Source: RGIG5612 sp963599255 (GTDB taxonomy: Bacteria > Bacillota > Clostridia > Lachnospirales > Lachnospiraceae). Taken from it: 64,000 nucleotides of DNA. The notes under the pieces were generated by a model, which made no database searches, was not told the DNA's origin, and saw nothing but the letters and a program-made list of their open reading frames with translations. The stretch covers positions 1 to 64,000 of the forward strand of contig CAVBWS010000004.1 of assembly GCA_963599255.1 (NCBI GenBank), in the 5' to 3' direction. Position 1 is the stretch's first letter, and the number at the start of each line of letters is the position of its first letter. The position numbers and the translations under genes are program-made. Positions 8,502 to 17,648 of this stretch are shown one piece after another.

Positions 8502-9746
8502 TCAATCCTTAAGAGCAGGATCCATAGTGCATGCTGCACCGCTCTCAACTAACTTAGCGATCTCATCGTCTGAGTATCCCAGGCCCTTCAATACCTCTTC
8601 TGTATTTTCTCCAAGGTATGGTCCGCGTTTATATGGCGGAAGTCCTGACTCCTGGAACATTACAGGTGTACGAACCAGAGCTCTCTTAGCACCATTGTAG
8701 TATTCCATCTCATACAGACAGTCTGAGCCCCATGCCTGAGGATCCTTAAGAACCTCATCCCATGTCTGAGCCTTAGCATATGGAAGATCCGCTGCATCAA
8801 GAACTGCACACCACTCGTCACGAGTCTTAGAAGCCATAACTTCAACCAGGAAATTGTAGAACTCTTCCTTGTTAGGTGCAAGATTTTTCTGAGGATAGAA
8901 CTTAGGATTGTCAATCATTTCCTCGTGTCCTATAGCCTTCATGAAGATAGGATAATGTCTGTCATACTGAGGCATTGCTATCTGCAGCCATTTGCCATCC
9001 TTAGTCTTATGGCATACTGTAAGCGGATTGTCAAAATCACTTCTTGAAATAGGATAACATGCTGACGGCTGTCCGTACTGTGCTGCCTGAAGCATGATGG
9101 CTGTGATCCATAATGCTGAATGGAACAGTGAAACTACAACCTGGTCGCCTTCACCGGTCATCTTAGCTCTGTAAAGTGCTGCAATGATACCTGATGCAAG
9201 ATACATACCAACCTGCTGATCACCAAATCCAGGCATCGTCAGCATAGGTACTGAGTCCTTATCCTTAAGTGTTCCCAGAATACCGCCCCTTGCGAAGAAT
9301 GCTGTAAAATCAAATCCCGGAAGATCCTTATCCGGTCCCTTCTGTCCATAACCTGATACAATACCGTATACAAGTGACGGGTATTTTGCATGAAGCTCAT
9401 CATAATCAAGCGCTGCCTTCTTAAGTGCATGCGGGCGCCAGTTAGTTACGAAAATATCTGACTTGGCAATAAGCTTCTCAAGAATCTCTCTTCCTTCAGG
9501 TGTCTTAGTATTAAGCGTAATGCCCTTCTTATTGGCATTATCAAGATCAAATGAAGTATTCTCTCTCTGATCCATCGGACGTCCTTCGTTATATGCTGTA
9601 TAACGAAGAGGATCTCCTGCAGGAGCCTCGACCTTAACTACTTCTGCTCCTAAATCTGCCAGATACCTGCAGCAGCTAGGTGCTGCAATGAATGTTGACA
9701 GTTCCAGTACCTTAACTCCCTCAAGAGGGCGTTTAATCTGACTCAT
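8502..9746 (-). CDS. Family III CoA-transferase (CaiB/BaiF), HadA/FldA-like
   Basis: A 414-residue family III CoA-transferase. The N-terminal VKVLELSTFIAAP and DLGAEVVKVEAP motifs are typical. D176 in MPGFGDQQVG is at the position of the aspartate that forms the acyl anhydride. In this neighbourhood it should activate a 2-hydroxy acid by taking CoA from the saturated end product, as HadA (2-hydroxyisocaproate) and FldA (phenyllactate) do. The exact substrate cannot be read from the sequence. The acrylate pathway uses an unrelated family I transferase, which argues against lactate as substrate. Confidence 0.9.
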   Translation of the reverse strand: MSQIKRPLEGVKVLELSTFIAAPSCCRYLADLGAEVVKVEAPAGDPLRYTAYNEGRPMDQRENTSFDLDNANKKGITLNTKTPEGREILEKLIAKSDIFVTNWRPHALKKAALDYDELHAKYPSLVYGIVSGYGQKGPDKDLPGFDFTAFFARGGILGTLKDKDSVPMLTMPGFGDQQVGMYLASGIIAALYRAKMTGEGDQVVVSLFHSALWITAIMLQAAQYGQPSACYPISRSDFDNPLTVCHKTKDGKWLQIAMPQYDRHYPIFMKAIGHEEMIDNPKFYPQKNLAPNKEEFYNFLVEVMASKTRDEWCAVLDAADLPYAKAQTWDEVLKDPQAWGSDCLYEMEYYNGAKRALVRTPVMFQESGLPPYKRGPYLGENTEEVLKGLGYSDDEIAKLVESGAACTMDPALKD

Positions 9747-9773
9747 TTTTTGTTTCTCCTATATCTTTCTTTT

Positions 9774-9843
9774 AATAAAACATTCTGACTGCCGCCATCA
9801 TTATCGCATAAAGCGAAGTCGTTACCTTCGCACAGCCAGAATG
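9774..9843 (-). terminator. Terminator-like hairpin between dehydratase and CoA-transferase genes
   Basis: On the minus strand the outer stem is CATTCTG/CAGAATG, enclosing a second hairpin GCGAAG/CTTCGC, and TTTTATT follows. It sits inside the presumed operon, so it may partly terminate and lower expression of the downstream CoA-transferase, dehydrogenase and Etf genes relative to the dehydratase. Confidence 0.6.
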
Positions 9844-9853
9844 ATATATACTA

Positions 9854-10972
9854 TTACATTGTCATGACATCCCTGAATGTTTCAAGGTTTGTTCTGATCT
9901 GCTCAAACTGAACCATCTGACGATCAACCTCTATCATTGTTACAGGAACGTCTGCGGCATCGCAGGCTTTCTTTATAAGCGGATAGTCAAACTCTTCAGG
10001 ATCGCAGAACTTGGTCATTACAACTATTACGCCCTTAGCACCTCTAGCCTTAGCAGTATCCGCAATCCACTGAGGACGCTTCTTCTTTGCTTCATACAGG
10101 AGTGAGCAGTTGGTTGTATCAGCCCACTTCTGAGCAAGTGCATCCAACGGAGCCATATCTGTCGGCGCATCTGTTCTGTACTGACGGGACTGTGCTGCCA
10201 CATCATCTGCCACAATGTGGAATCCTAAATCGTCAAATATCTTATTAAGCTGTGGTGCATCTGTCAGAATACCTGTCACAACAACCGGGATCTTTTCTTC
10301 CGCAGGTGTACTTGTCTCAAGTTCCTTGATCATCTCTTCAACAAGTTCTGTGTGCTCTTCCTTCATCATAAAGAATGCGCTCTTAAATACATCACTTCTC
10401 TGAGCTGAAGTAACTTCAGGATGCTTAGCTAAAACTTCCTCAGCCTGTCTCATTACTTCATTATGTTTATTATATACTGCAATTGATTCGGCTAATTTTG
10501 CTTCGTCAAATGTTCCGCCTAATTTGGTAAGATCATCAATAACTCTCTGATATCCTGCCTTCGTATATGCCTTGCCGTAATCTGTATCACGTCTCTGCGG
10601 ATATGACATAGGAATATATAAAATATCCTTAACGGCATATTTCCAGTTCTCGCCGACTACCTTAAGTGAATCGCATAATGCCGGAATAACGATTGCAGAT
10701 GCGCCGTCATAAGCTCCCTTCATTCCGAGTTCTATTGCTGACTGAACGATTGAACAGATAAATGTAGGAAAATATTCCTTAGCTCTGTTTAATTCAATGT
10801 CCGCGCCCCATGCTCCCATAGGAACAAATCCCATAGAATGAATGATCTCTTCCGGTGTATATACAGGTGCTGTTAAGCAGATCTTTTTACCCTGTGCAAG
10901 ATAGGCATCCATCTGAGCTCGAGGAGATGTGGCTATCTTATGAAATTTATCAAATACTGTTACATTTGCCAT
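9854..10972 (-). CDS. 2-hydroxyacyl-CoA dehydratase, HgdB/HadC-type subunit
   Basis: A 372-residue subunit of the 2-hydroxyacyl-CoA dehydratase family (HadC/FldC/HgdB-like). The N-terminal GKKICLTAPVYTPEEIIHS and the C-terminal GVIVVMTKFCDPEEFDYP segments, with cysteines that can ligate a [4Fe-4S] cluster, are family features. With its partner it removes water from (R)-2-hydroxyacyl-CoA by a ketyl-radical mechanism after one-electron reduction by the activator. It starts two bases after the partner subunit stops. Oxygen-sensitive enzyme, cytoplasmic. Confidence 0.9.
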   Translation of the reverse strand: MANVTVFDKFHKIATSPRAQMDAYLAQGKKICLTAPVYTPEEIIHSMGFVPMGAWGADIELNRAKEYFPTFICSIVQSAIELGMKGAYDGASAIVIPALCDSLKVVGENWKYAVKDILYIPMSYPQRRDTDYGKAYTKAGYQRVIDDLTKLGGTFDEAKLAESIAVYNKHNEVMRQAEEVLAKHPEVTSAQRSDVFKSAFFMMKEEHTELVEEMIKELETSTPAEEKIPVVVTGILTDAPQLNKIFDDLGFHIVADDVAAQSRQYRTDAPTDMAPLDALAQKWADTTNCSLLYEAKKKRPQWIADTAKARGAKGVIVVMTKFCDPEEFDYPLIKKACDAADVPVTMIEVDRQMVQFEQIRTNLETFRDVMTM

Positions 10973-10974
10973 GA

Positions 10975-12216
10975 TTATTCTCCCTTCGCTTCCTTGTTAG
11001 ACTCCATAATCTCCATAAGACCCTGAACACGAGTATCGTACTGTGCCTCTGAGAAATTACGCGGATCAGCCTGATCACCATCGAATGATACAACAGGAAT
11101 ATTACATTCCTTGCCAATCTGACGGCTCATCTCAGGCATAAATCCTGACCACAATTTACATGAACGGTTGGTATGTACCAGTAATCCTTCAACATGAGCC
11201 TGCTTAGCCAGCTTAACTCTTCTGTCTCTTGATTTCTCCAGATTAATGCAGTTGCTTACATTGCAGTATGCCTTGATCATTTCCTCGAATGTATTATATC
11301 TGAAGCCAAATCCTTCAGCATAAACTGTTGTAACCATGTTGATGCCGCGATCCTTAAGTCCTTTTGAAGTAACTCTTAAGTATGGCCAGCATGCAATACC
11401 CTCGGTCATGATCCTGTATTTTTCTTCTGCTCTGAATGTACTCTTGCCTTCAGCAACGTTTTGTTTATATTCATCAAGCAGTGTCTGCATTGCATCTCCT
11501 GCTTCCTTCTTGCCACGAGCTGTAACCATAACTGCCATGTGGTTCAGCAGGTCATAACCATTAAACGGAGACGGCGTATGTCTGCCTTCTTCTGTTGCTT
11601 CAAGCCACAATCTGCTTGATCTGCGGCTGCATGCTGCAACCTCCTGGAACTTTTCTTCGGTCCACTTTACTCCGAACATATCCTCGAGACGGTGAACAGC
11701 CTCCCAGAACTGAGCTGTAACATAATCGATCAATGCCTGTGACGGCTCATCATTAGTATTAAACGGTATATCAATAAGGATCATAGGTATGCCTAATTCA
11801 ACAGACAGATTCTCATACCATTTAATCATACAGTTACAGATATTATTGCAGCATAAAAGTACGTCAGGCATTGCTACTTCCTGTTCCGGACATTCCTTAA
11901 GCTTAGCATATGCCATATTTACACGTGCATATGCGCAGATATCATTAGAATATCCGTCTGCTTCTGCTATAGTACACATACGTTCTCCGGCGCCTCTGGC
12001 TGCAATGGCTGCTGCCTGATTCTCCGGAAATACTGTTGCAATTCCGAGAGTCTCCGGAATTTCGATAGGAAAGTTACTTGCCATCCAAGCGACCGGCTTT
12101 CCTTGTTTCTTAGCTTCGATCGCACTTGCATAAGCATCAGCTGCGATCTTGTTAAGCTTATATTTTGCAGAGTTAGGATCCAATTGTTTCGGAGCCTTTT
12201 TTACTTCTTCTGCCAT
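10975..12216 (-). CDS. 2-hydroxyacyl-CoA dehydratase, HgdA/HadB-type subunit
   Basis: A 413-residue partner subunit (HadB/FldB-like). Visible: AWMASNFPIEIPETLGI near the N-terminus, the cysteine-rich DVLLCCNNICNCM segment, and HTNRSCKLWSG in the C-terminal half, which provide cluster ligands in this family. The start follows an AGGAAA site. It lies 178 bases downstream of the activator gene, and its stop is two bases from the next subunit. Substrate (aliphatic, aromatic or lactyl type) cannot be settled by reading alone. Confidence 0.9.
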   Translation of the reverse strand: MAEEVKKAPKQLDPNSAKYKLNKIAADAYASAIEAKKQGKPVAWMASNFPIEIPETLGIATVFPENQAAAIAARGAGERMCTIAEADGYSNDICAYARVNMAYAKLKECPEQEVAMPDVLLCCNNICNCMIKWYENLSVELGIPMILIDIPFNTNDEPSQALIDYVTAQFWEAVHRLEDMFGVKWTEEKFQEVAACSRRSSRLWLEATEEGRHTPSPFNGYDLLNHMAVMVTARGKKEAGDAMQTLLDEYKQNVAEGKSTFRAEEKYRIMTEGIACWPYLRVTSKGLKDRGINMVTTVYAEGFGFRYNTFEEMIKAYCNVSNCINLEKSRDRRVKLAKQAHVEGLLVHTNRSCKLWSGFMPEMSRQIGKECNIPVVSFDGDQADPRNFSEAQYDTRVQGLMEIMESNKEAKGE

Positions 12217-12393
12217 ATCTTTTCCTCCGTTGTCATGTTACTTTTTCCTGTTATTGTTCTGATCAATCTTGTCGACCAGCCGCGATAAACGACTAATCAA
12301 CCAGATCTGCTTGGTAGCTTAATACTTTAAAAGCCCGGCTTTCTCATGCGCCATAATAGCTAAGCGATCGGCAAATATTCTTCATTTATCCGA

Positions 12394-13176
12394 TCAATCA
12401 TGACTACAGGCTTTCTTATATGCATAACATGCTGCACCGATCGCTCCGAAATATTGACACAGCGGATCGTAGCTTATATCAACCTCAAGCAGTCTGGAGA
12501 GAGCCTGTCTTACCGCTCCGTTTTTGGCAACTCCACCTGACATTGCTACCTGCGGCACTACTCCTGCTCTTCTTGCAAGAGCACTGACCCTGGAAGCAAC
12601 GCTCTCACAGATTCCTGCCACAAGATCCGGGATCTTCGTGCCGTTTGCCAGCTGACTTATAACCTCTGACTCGGCAAATACCGTGCAGGTACTTGATATT
12701 GATGCCGGCTTTTCAGCCTGCAATGCATACTTTTCGAAATCGTTCACATCAAGTCTTAAGATGTTAGCCATTACATCAAGGAATCGTCCTGTTCCTGCTG
12801 CACACTTATCGTTCATTACGAAATTAGACATTCTGCCTGACTCCGTTAATGAGATGATCTTGGCATCCTGTCCGCCTATATCTATAAGCGTCCTTAGCTC
12901 AGGAAAGATCAGCTTGCCGCCCATTGCGTGGCAGGTAAGTTCGCTGACTTCTGCATCAGCACCCTCAAACCTCATCCTTCCGTATCCCGTGACTACCGAA
13001 TACGCCATGTCCTTCCAGCTCAGTCCCGATGCGCTCCATATGTCCTCAAGCGCTTCCTTGGGTGCATCTGTACCCATGCCGCCGATCCTGAGGGATTTGG
13101 CGATAATCTCTGTTCCATCCTTCAAAATCACGCATTTTGATGTAGTTGATCCGATATCAATTCCAATTGTATACAT
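12394..13176 (-). CDS. 2-hydroxyacyl-CoA dehydratase activator ATPase (HadI/FldI/HgdC-like)
   Basis: A 260-residue BadF/BadG/HgdC-type ATPase, the archerase that injects one electron at low potential into the dehydratase using ATP. The ASKHA start IGIDIGSTTSK is clear. C125 in MNDKCAAGTGRFL and C164 in SSTCTVFAES are the two cysteines that hold the [4Fe-4S] cluster between the dimer halves. The frame continues upstream to a GTG, but ATG at 13176 has AGAGGTGG in front and gives the family length. It is the first gene of the cluster. Confidence 0.95.
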   Translation of the reverse strand: MYTIGIDIGSTTSKCVILKDGTEIIAKSLRIGGMGTDAPKEALEDIWSASGLSWKDMAYSVVTGYGRMRFEGADAEVSELTCHAMGGKLIFPELRTLIDIGGQDAKIISLTESGRMSNFVMNDKCAAGTGRFLDVMANILRLDVNDFEKYALQAEKPASISSTCTVFAESEVISQLANGTKIPDLVAGICESVASRVSALARRAGVVPQVAMSGGVAKNGAVRQALSRLLEVDISYDPLCQYFGAIGAACYAYKKACSHD

Positions 13177-13200
13177 TTGCCACCTCTTAAACACCACCTT

Positions 13201-13253
13201 AGTATACTCTTCGTTATTTTTTTGTCAATTGCTTTTCGTTATTTTTTTATCAA
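13201..13253 (-). promoter_or_regulatory. Promoter and tandem operator-like repeat upstream of activator gene
   Basis: On the minus strand -35 TTGACA (13228-13223), 16-base spacer, -10 TATACT (13206-13201). The -35 lies at the start of a 19-bp sequence TTGAYAAAAAAATAACGAA that is repeated directly just upstream (13253-13235 and 13228-13210; only Y differs). A further TTGATAAA follows at about 13270. The repeat could be a regulator site or tandem promoter elements. Confidence 0.6.
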
Positions 13254-13487
13254 CTCTGACAAATGTTTATCAATCTATTATGTTTTTTTATTGATACTTA
13301 TAAAAATGATAGGATTTAAGAAATGGCAGTTATAATTCGAGGGTTTGATTGCGGGAGCACGATGCGCGGAGCAATCAGCTTTTATCAAGCAAATGCAGTT
13401 CGTCAATGCAGCAAAATCGCCCGGAAACCGTATGTTTACGACCTCCAGGCGTTAATAGTTTGAATATTCAGTTTTAAGTCCGGTTAT
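13254..13487. other. Intergenic between SseB-like gene and fermentation cluster
   Basis: AT-rich stretch with TTGATAAA-like copies near 13265-13300, then a solitary hairpin of the type II repeat family (separate entry). Nothing coding is visible. Confidence 0.4.
13347..13376 (+). repeat. Solitary type II repeat hairpin (module A)
   Basis: GATTGC...GCAATC stem with inner CACG.. / ..GCG, the same hairpin that closes the type II elements at 19.12 kb and 27.42 kb. The two flanking type II hairpins are not recognisable here, so this looks like a fragment. Confidence 0.6.
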
Positions 13488-14420
13488 TTAGTTCACGCTC
13501 AGGCTGTCGCCATCATCAGGATTTATCTCATCCTCCGGACCGCCCAGCTTGATATTACCGTCAAAGCCTGTCTGCGCATTATCATTTGCTGCATCCTGTG
13601 CTGGTTTAGGAGATTCTACACCGAATCTGGCCTTCAGTCCCTGAAGCAATTCCCTAGGCATAAGCAGATGGTATCCGTTAGGATTAAGCATGAAGCCCTT
13701 AGACTGAGGAACCAATAATTTCTCCAGGTTAGCAAATGGTACTGCTATCGCCTTGCATTTGTTTTCTTTATTATATTTAGCCAGCTCAATATTATCTGTA
13801 AATATCGGCTGATAAATATCATCATTCTTGGTCTTAAGGAGCGGCAGGCGGAACTTGGCATTTTTCATCTTCTCTGTTTCGCTTTCCGGTCCCTCCAGGA
13901 AATCCACAGCTACGATATATGTAGACTTAACCATATTAACTGCCAGTTCCTCTTCCAGTTCCTTCAGGTTAGTCTTCTCTTCATTTGGCACCGGGCGGGA
14001 AGCCTCCTGCGCAAAGTAAATACCTGATAACTGAAGGGATGGATTTTCGATAGGGCGCTGCTCCTTAGGCAGTTTAGAGAAATCATTTTTCTTAACTATA
14101 TCTGAAACTTTCAGGATGAATTTGCCTAATGCATCTATATATACGATCTCGTCTACATTGATGCACAGAAGTGTAGTGAAGAATTTCATTCTGTCTGCTG
14201 CCGCATACTTAACCCCTCTTAAAGGAATCTTCTTATCTGCGTATGACTTGGCAAATTCTTTCAGAGCATCTTCATTTTCAAAAATATATACCTGATCATT
14301 AAAGGACTCTTCGTTGCACTCAACCAACGGCATATTAGTCGCAACGCTGAAGACTGTAAGCGTCTCCGGCTGTTTCATGATCTTCTGGATTACTAACATT
14401 TTTTTATTTTTATCCGCCAC
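13488..14420 (-). CDS. SseB family protein
   Basis: A 310-residue protein. The C-terminal half has the SseB-like pattern: PIFTDNIELAKY, AIAVPFANLEKLL, then GFMLNPNG. The N-terminal half (LTVFSVATNMPLVE, VYIFENEDALKEF) looks like a second diverged SseB-type unit. The tail after residue 275 is acidic and low in complexity. Family members are cytoplasmic proteins of uncertain role; SseB was first linked to serine sensitivity in E. coli. A site GGAGGTATT precedes the ATG. It is transcribed alone. Confidence 0.75.
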   Translation of the reverse strand: MADKNKKMLVIQKIMKQPETLTVFSVATNMPLVECNEESFNDQVYIFENEDALKEFAKSYADKKIPLRGVKYAAADRMKFFTTLLCINVDEIVYIDALGKFILKVSDIVKKNDFSKLPKEQRPIENPSLQLSGIYFAQEASRPVPNEEKTNLKELEEELAVNMVKSTYIVAVDFLEGPESETEKMKNAKFRLPLLKTKNDDIYQPIFTDNIELAKYNKENKCKAIAVPFANLEKLLVPQSKGFMLNPNGYHLLMPRELLQGLKARFGVESPKPAQDAANDNAQTGFDGNIKLGGPEDEINPDDGDSLSVN

Positions 14421-14598
14421 AATAATACCTCCGACTTGTGTGTAGTTCTTTTAATTGAATCGGCTCATCTTCTCCTCTTTTGAGCCACTCCGGTATAATA
14501 TACCATACAATAACTTTCTAGTCACCTGATTTTCATACAATTTGCATATATCTTAATCCGTTGTTTCTCGTATGGCACACCGAAGCAGATAAGTAATT

Positions 14599-15978
14599 CT
14601 AAACAGCAGCCGACGGCAGCGGCATCTTCTTTCTTCTTATAATGAAGTATGCGGTCATCATGGTAACACCTATCAACACCCACGATATAGGGTAAACAAT
14701 GAGCAGACCTGTTATTGAATTGTATAATTTAAACGCTGTATTTACCCATATGATCCTGAATACGAATGTTCCCATGAATGTAATTACCGAAGGAAGCAAC
14801 GAGACCCCCATGCCTCGCATTGCTCCGGCCGAAATTTCATATGTACCTGTCAGTAATTCCAGCAAAACTATCCATTTCATACGGACCATCGCATATGCTA
14901 TAACCTCCTCGCTGGTCGTAAAAAATCTAAGCCAAAAACCGGCGCCGAAGTAAAAGCAGCAGCTAAGGATTGCTGTCCCCGCCATGCCCATAAACAGCGT
15001 CATCCAGAATATTTTCCTGCATCTCTTATAATTATTGGCTCCGTAATTCTGGCTGACAAATGTGGTGGTGGTCTGTGAGAAAGCATTTATTATAAAGTAA
15101 GCCATAAACTCATAATTCATAGCCGCAGTATTGCCGGATATGCAGTCCGTACCGAAGCTGTTGATCCCGGACTGAATGATTATATTGGATATTGAAAATA
15201 ACATTCCCTGAATGCCTGCAGGAAGACCGATTCTTAATACATATGAGAGATTTGCCTTATCTATCTTCAGATTTTTCAGATTAATCCTGAATGGCTCTTC
15301 TTCTTTTACAAGGATCAGCACTGTTATTCCTGCACATACAATATTAGAGATCAGCGTAGCTATTGCAACTCCAACTACGTCCAAATGGAATATGATCACA
15401 AATACCAGGTTCAGGATTATATTAAGTATACCCGATGCAACAAGGCAGTACAGAGGTCTCTTGGTATCGCCCTTGCTTCGAAGTATTGCTGATGCGAAGT
15501 TGTAAACAACCGCAAACATCATGGCGAAGAAATATATTCGAAGATAAACAACCGCCAGATCCAATACCTCCTCCGGAGTATTTACCATAATAAGAAGCGG
15601 CTTGGCCAAAATCTGTCCCACAATTACGACTAATACCGCGCAGATCAGTGACAGCGAGAATGACGTCCTTACTGCCGCCGATATATTTTCCTTTTTGTTA
15701 GCACCTATGTGTGTGGATATTGCGACATTGCTTCCGGTTGCAAGTCCGGTAAAAAGGGTCAGGAAGACATTTACTATGGGAGTATTTGCACCTACAGCCG
15801 CCAGAGAATTACCACTGGCAAATCTTCCTACTACCGCTACGTCCGCGGCATTAAATAACTGCTGCAATATGCTGATCGCTGCAAGGGGCAGCGCAACCGC
15901 AATAAGCTTTTTAAAAAGCGGCCCGTTAAGCATATCGATTTCATTTTTTTTCCTGCTTTTGATTGTAGTATTTTCCAT
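14599..15978 (-). CDS. MATE family efflux transporter
   Basis: A 459-residue membrane protein with about twelve hydrophobic helices and the MATE pattern: NGPLFKKLIAVALPLAAISILQ at the N-terminus, NAADVAVVGRF in helix 1-2, and a matching second half. MATE proteins export organic cations or drugs in exchange for Na+ or H+. Substrate unknown. The gene is single, on the minus strand. Confidence 0.92.
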   Translation of the reverse strand: MENTTIKSRKKNEIDMLNGPLFKKLIAVALPLAAISILQQLFNAADVAVVGRFASGNSLAAVGANTPIVNVFLTLFTGLATGSNVAISTHIGANKKENISAAVRTSFSLSLICAVLVVIVGQILAKPLLIMVNTPEEVLDLAVVYLRIYFFAMMFAVVYNFASAILRSKGDTKRPLYCLVASGILNIILNLVFVIIFHLDVVGVAIATLISNIVCAGITVLILVKEEEPFRINLKNLKIDKANLSYVLRIGLPAGIQGMLFSISNIIIQSGINSFGTDCISGNTAAMNYEFMAYFIINAFSQTTTTFVSQNYGANNYKRCRKIFWMTLFMGMAGTAILSCCFYFGAGFWLRFFTTSEEVIAYAMVRMKWIVLLELLTGTYEISAGAMRGMGVSLLPSVITFMGTFVFRIIWVNTAFKLYNSITGLLIVYPISWVLIGVTMMTAYFIIRRKKMPLPSAAV

Positions 15979-16079
15979 TTTTCAGCCTTCTGTATCTTAT
16001 ATATTTTCCGCCAAAAAGCCTGCAGAAACTTTGTTGTTTAAGATTATCTGCAAGCTTTTAAGTTTTACTATTATTTAAA

Positions 16080-16487
16080 TCAGCCTTCTTCAAATATTTC
16101 TATGAGATTGCCCGTATTGTCTCTTATGAATACTCCGTAGGTGCCGTCCACCTCGGCGACGAAGGCGATATCTACGCCCATTTTTTCGAACTCTTCCTTG
16201 GCCTTATGAGCATCCTTGACACCGAAGGATGCATGAAGGTTGCCATTATGCATAAAGTCTTCATTGGGATTCCTTCTGTAATCCGGAAGCTTAATTCCCT
16301 GCTCTCCCGGGCAGAAGATCTCAAGGATAAATCCCACGCCCTGCATGTGAGATACTCTGACTCCCGTGCCCGGAATCTCGCTCCTGTCAATTACAGTAAA
16401 GCCAAATACTCTCTCGTACCATGCGATACTTTCCTCAAAATCAGCAACACTTATCGCATAATGATTGATTCCGTTGATAGCTATCAT
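16080..16487 (-). CDS. VOC family (glyoxalase/bleomycin-resistance fold) protein
   Basis: A 135-residue single-domain VOC protein. NHYAISVADFEESIAWYERVFGF at the start provides the first metal-ligand histidine; HASFGVKD and a final NLIEIFE glutamate supply the others. These proteins catalyse varied metal-dependent reactions or bind small ligands. The precise reaction cannot be told. ATG follows GGAGGGAAG. A type I repeat lies just upstream. Confidence 0.85.
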   Translation of the reverse strand: MIAINGINHYAISVADFEESIAWYERVFGFTVIDRSEIPGTGVRVSHMQGVGFILEIFCPGEQGIKLPDYRRNPNEDFMHNGNLHASFGVKDAHKAKEEFEKMGVDIAFVAEVDGTYGVFIRDNTGNLIEIFEEG

Positions 16488-16562
16488 GTCTCTTCCCTCC
16501 TAGGTAATTCAGGTATTCTCGCAGCTGCACCTGCATTCGCAACACATTAGAATTGTATATAT

Positions 16563-16650
16563 GCGTGCCGTGAACCTCGGCATGCAGCCCCTGCTCGAAA
16601 ACACCTACGCTGATTGTTTTCTCGCAGGGGTCTGCGCCGTCCCGACACGC
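16563..16650 (-). repeat. Type I structured repeat, copy 3
   Basis: 88-nt element in reverse orientation, between the VOC gene and the ABC permease. Read on the minus strand the core stem is CCCCTGC/GCAGGGG (CCACTGC/GCAGTGG in the 49.5 kb copy), again a paired change. The outer arms GCGTGTCG/CGGCACGC still pair with one G-T. The inner GAAAAC/GTTTTC stem is conserved. Confidence 0.8.
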
Positions 16651-16691
16651 GCAATAAGCAGTTCTTTACATCAGTGCCATAACGGCGCAGG

Positions 16692-17648
16692 TTATCTTTT
16701 ATCCCTGTCAATTCGCTCAAGCACGATTATTGACAGAATCCCGAAGATAACTATAAACATAACCAGCGTCATCCAGCAGATGAATATATTCTGTCTCGTT
16801 GATGCAAATTCTGCATTCTGATTATACTGTGCCACCTTGTAATTGATGGTATCCACCAGATTATTATCTTCTATATATTGTATAGCATCTGACACCACCT
16901 TGGTGCCGCCGATCTCTACGTCCTTAAACTTCTGTACCTGGCTCCACATGGAGGTCATTGGAAGCGAATTGTAATCGGACAGTGCCGCTATACATCTTAC
17001 GCCCCATTTTGCGAATGACAGATTGGTAAGAAATTTAAGACTGCTTCCAATTTTAAATACAACATCGGCAAATATCAACTCAAATATGAGCATAAACGGC
17101 ATAACTGTCATGGCTGTTGTCGAAGTTTTTACAATGCATGATATGAACAACGATAATATATCCGAAGCATATGTAAGAAGAAACAGGGTAACGCACGTTT
17201 CTGCAAGAAGACTTTTAAATATATGTCCTGTTCCTATGAAGTCCATGCCGCCGAATATACATATTGCCACAGTTATGGCAACCTCAGCCAGACATATAAG
17301 TGCCTGATTTATCATATGCGAAATAACATATGAAGATATGTGCATGCCATTTCTGTGTTCTCTTTTTATAACATCCCTTTCACGGCATACGACCTGAATT
17401 GAATTAAAAAATCCATTCCATACGCATATGCAGGCAAGGGCAAGAGCCCCCTTAAGTGTTCCTTCCATGCTGACGCCCATTTGCTGACCCGTAACATATA
17501 CGACCATTGCAGCAACAAGCGCTGACATGGGAAGAACTTTCCAGTCACTTCTGCTGATAAATATTCTGAACTGCGTAGACAGGCACATGAAAATCTGGCC
17601 CAGTCTTCCTCTATGATGAATACTTCTTTTATTCTTCTGTGCCATCAT
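16692..17648 (-). CDS. ABC transporter permease (ABC-2 type, ABCG-like)
   Basis: A 318-residue protein with about six hydrophobic segments in the arrangement of ABC-2/ABCG membrane domains: a cytoplasmic N-terminus with basic residues, a helix pair, an RERDVIKREHRNGMH coupling-type segment, then four helices with a periplasm-facing loop before the last. The start overlaps the end of the ATPase gene by 20 bases, so the two are translated together. Substrate unknown. Confidence 0.85.
   Translation of the reverse strand: MMAQKNKRSIHHRGRLGQIFMCLSTQFRIFISRSDWKVLPMSALVAAMVVYVTGQQMGVSMEGTLKGALALACICVWNGFFNSIQVVCRERDVIKREHRNGMHISSYVISHMINQALICLAEVAITVAICIFGGMDFIGTGHIFKSLLAETCVTLFLLTYASDILSLFISCIVKTSTTAMTVMPFMLIFELIFADVVFKIGSSLKFLTNLSFAKWGVRCIAALSDYNSLPMTSMWSQVQKFKDVEIGGTKVVSDAIQYIEDNNLVDTINYKVAQYNQNAEFASTRQNIFICWMTLVMFIVIFGILSIIVLERIDRDKR

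Noticed and set aside
5311..13176. Acrylate (lactate to propionate) pathway
   Set aside because: The gene set is similar, but the CoA-transferase is family III, whereas the acrylate pathway uses a family I propionate CoA-transferase. Not excluded with certainty.
16561..16821. Plus-strand 86-codon frame upstream of the ABC permease end
   Set aside because: The first part is type I repeat translation and the rest is antisense to the permease gene.
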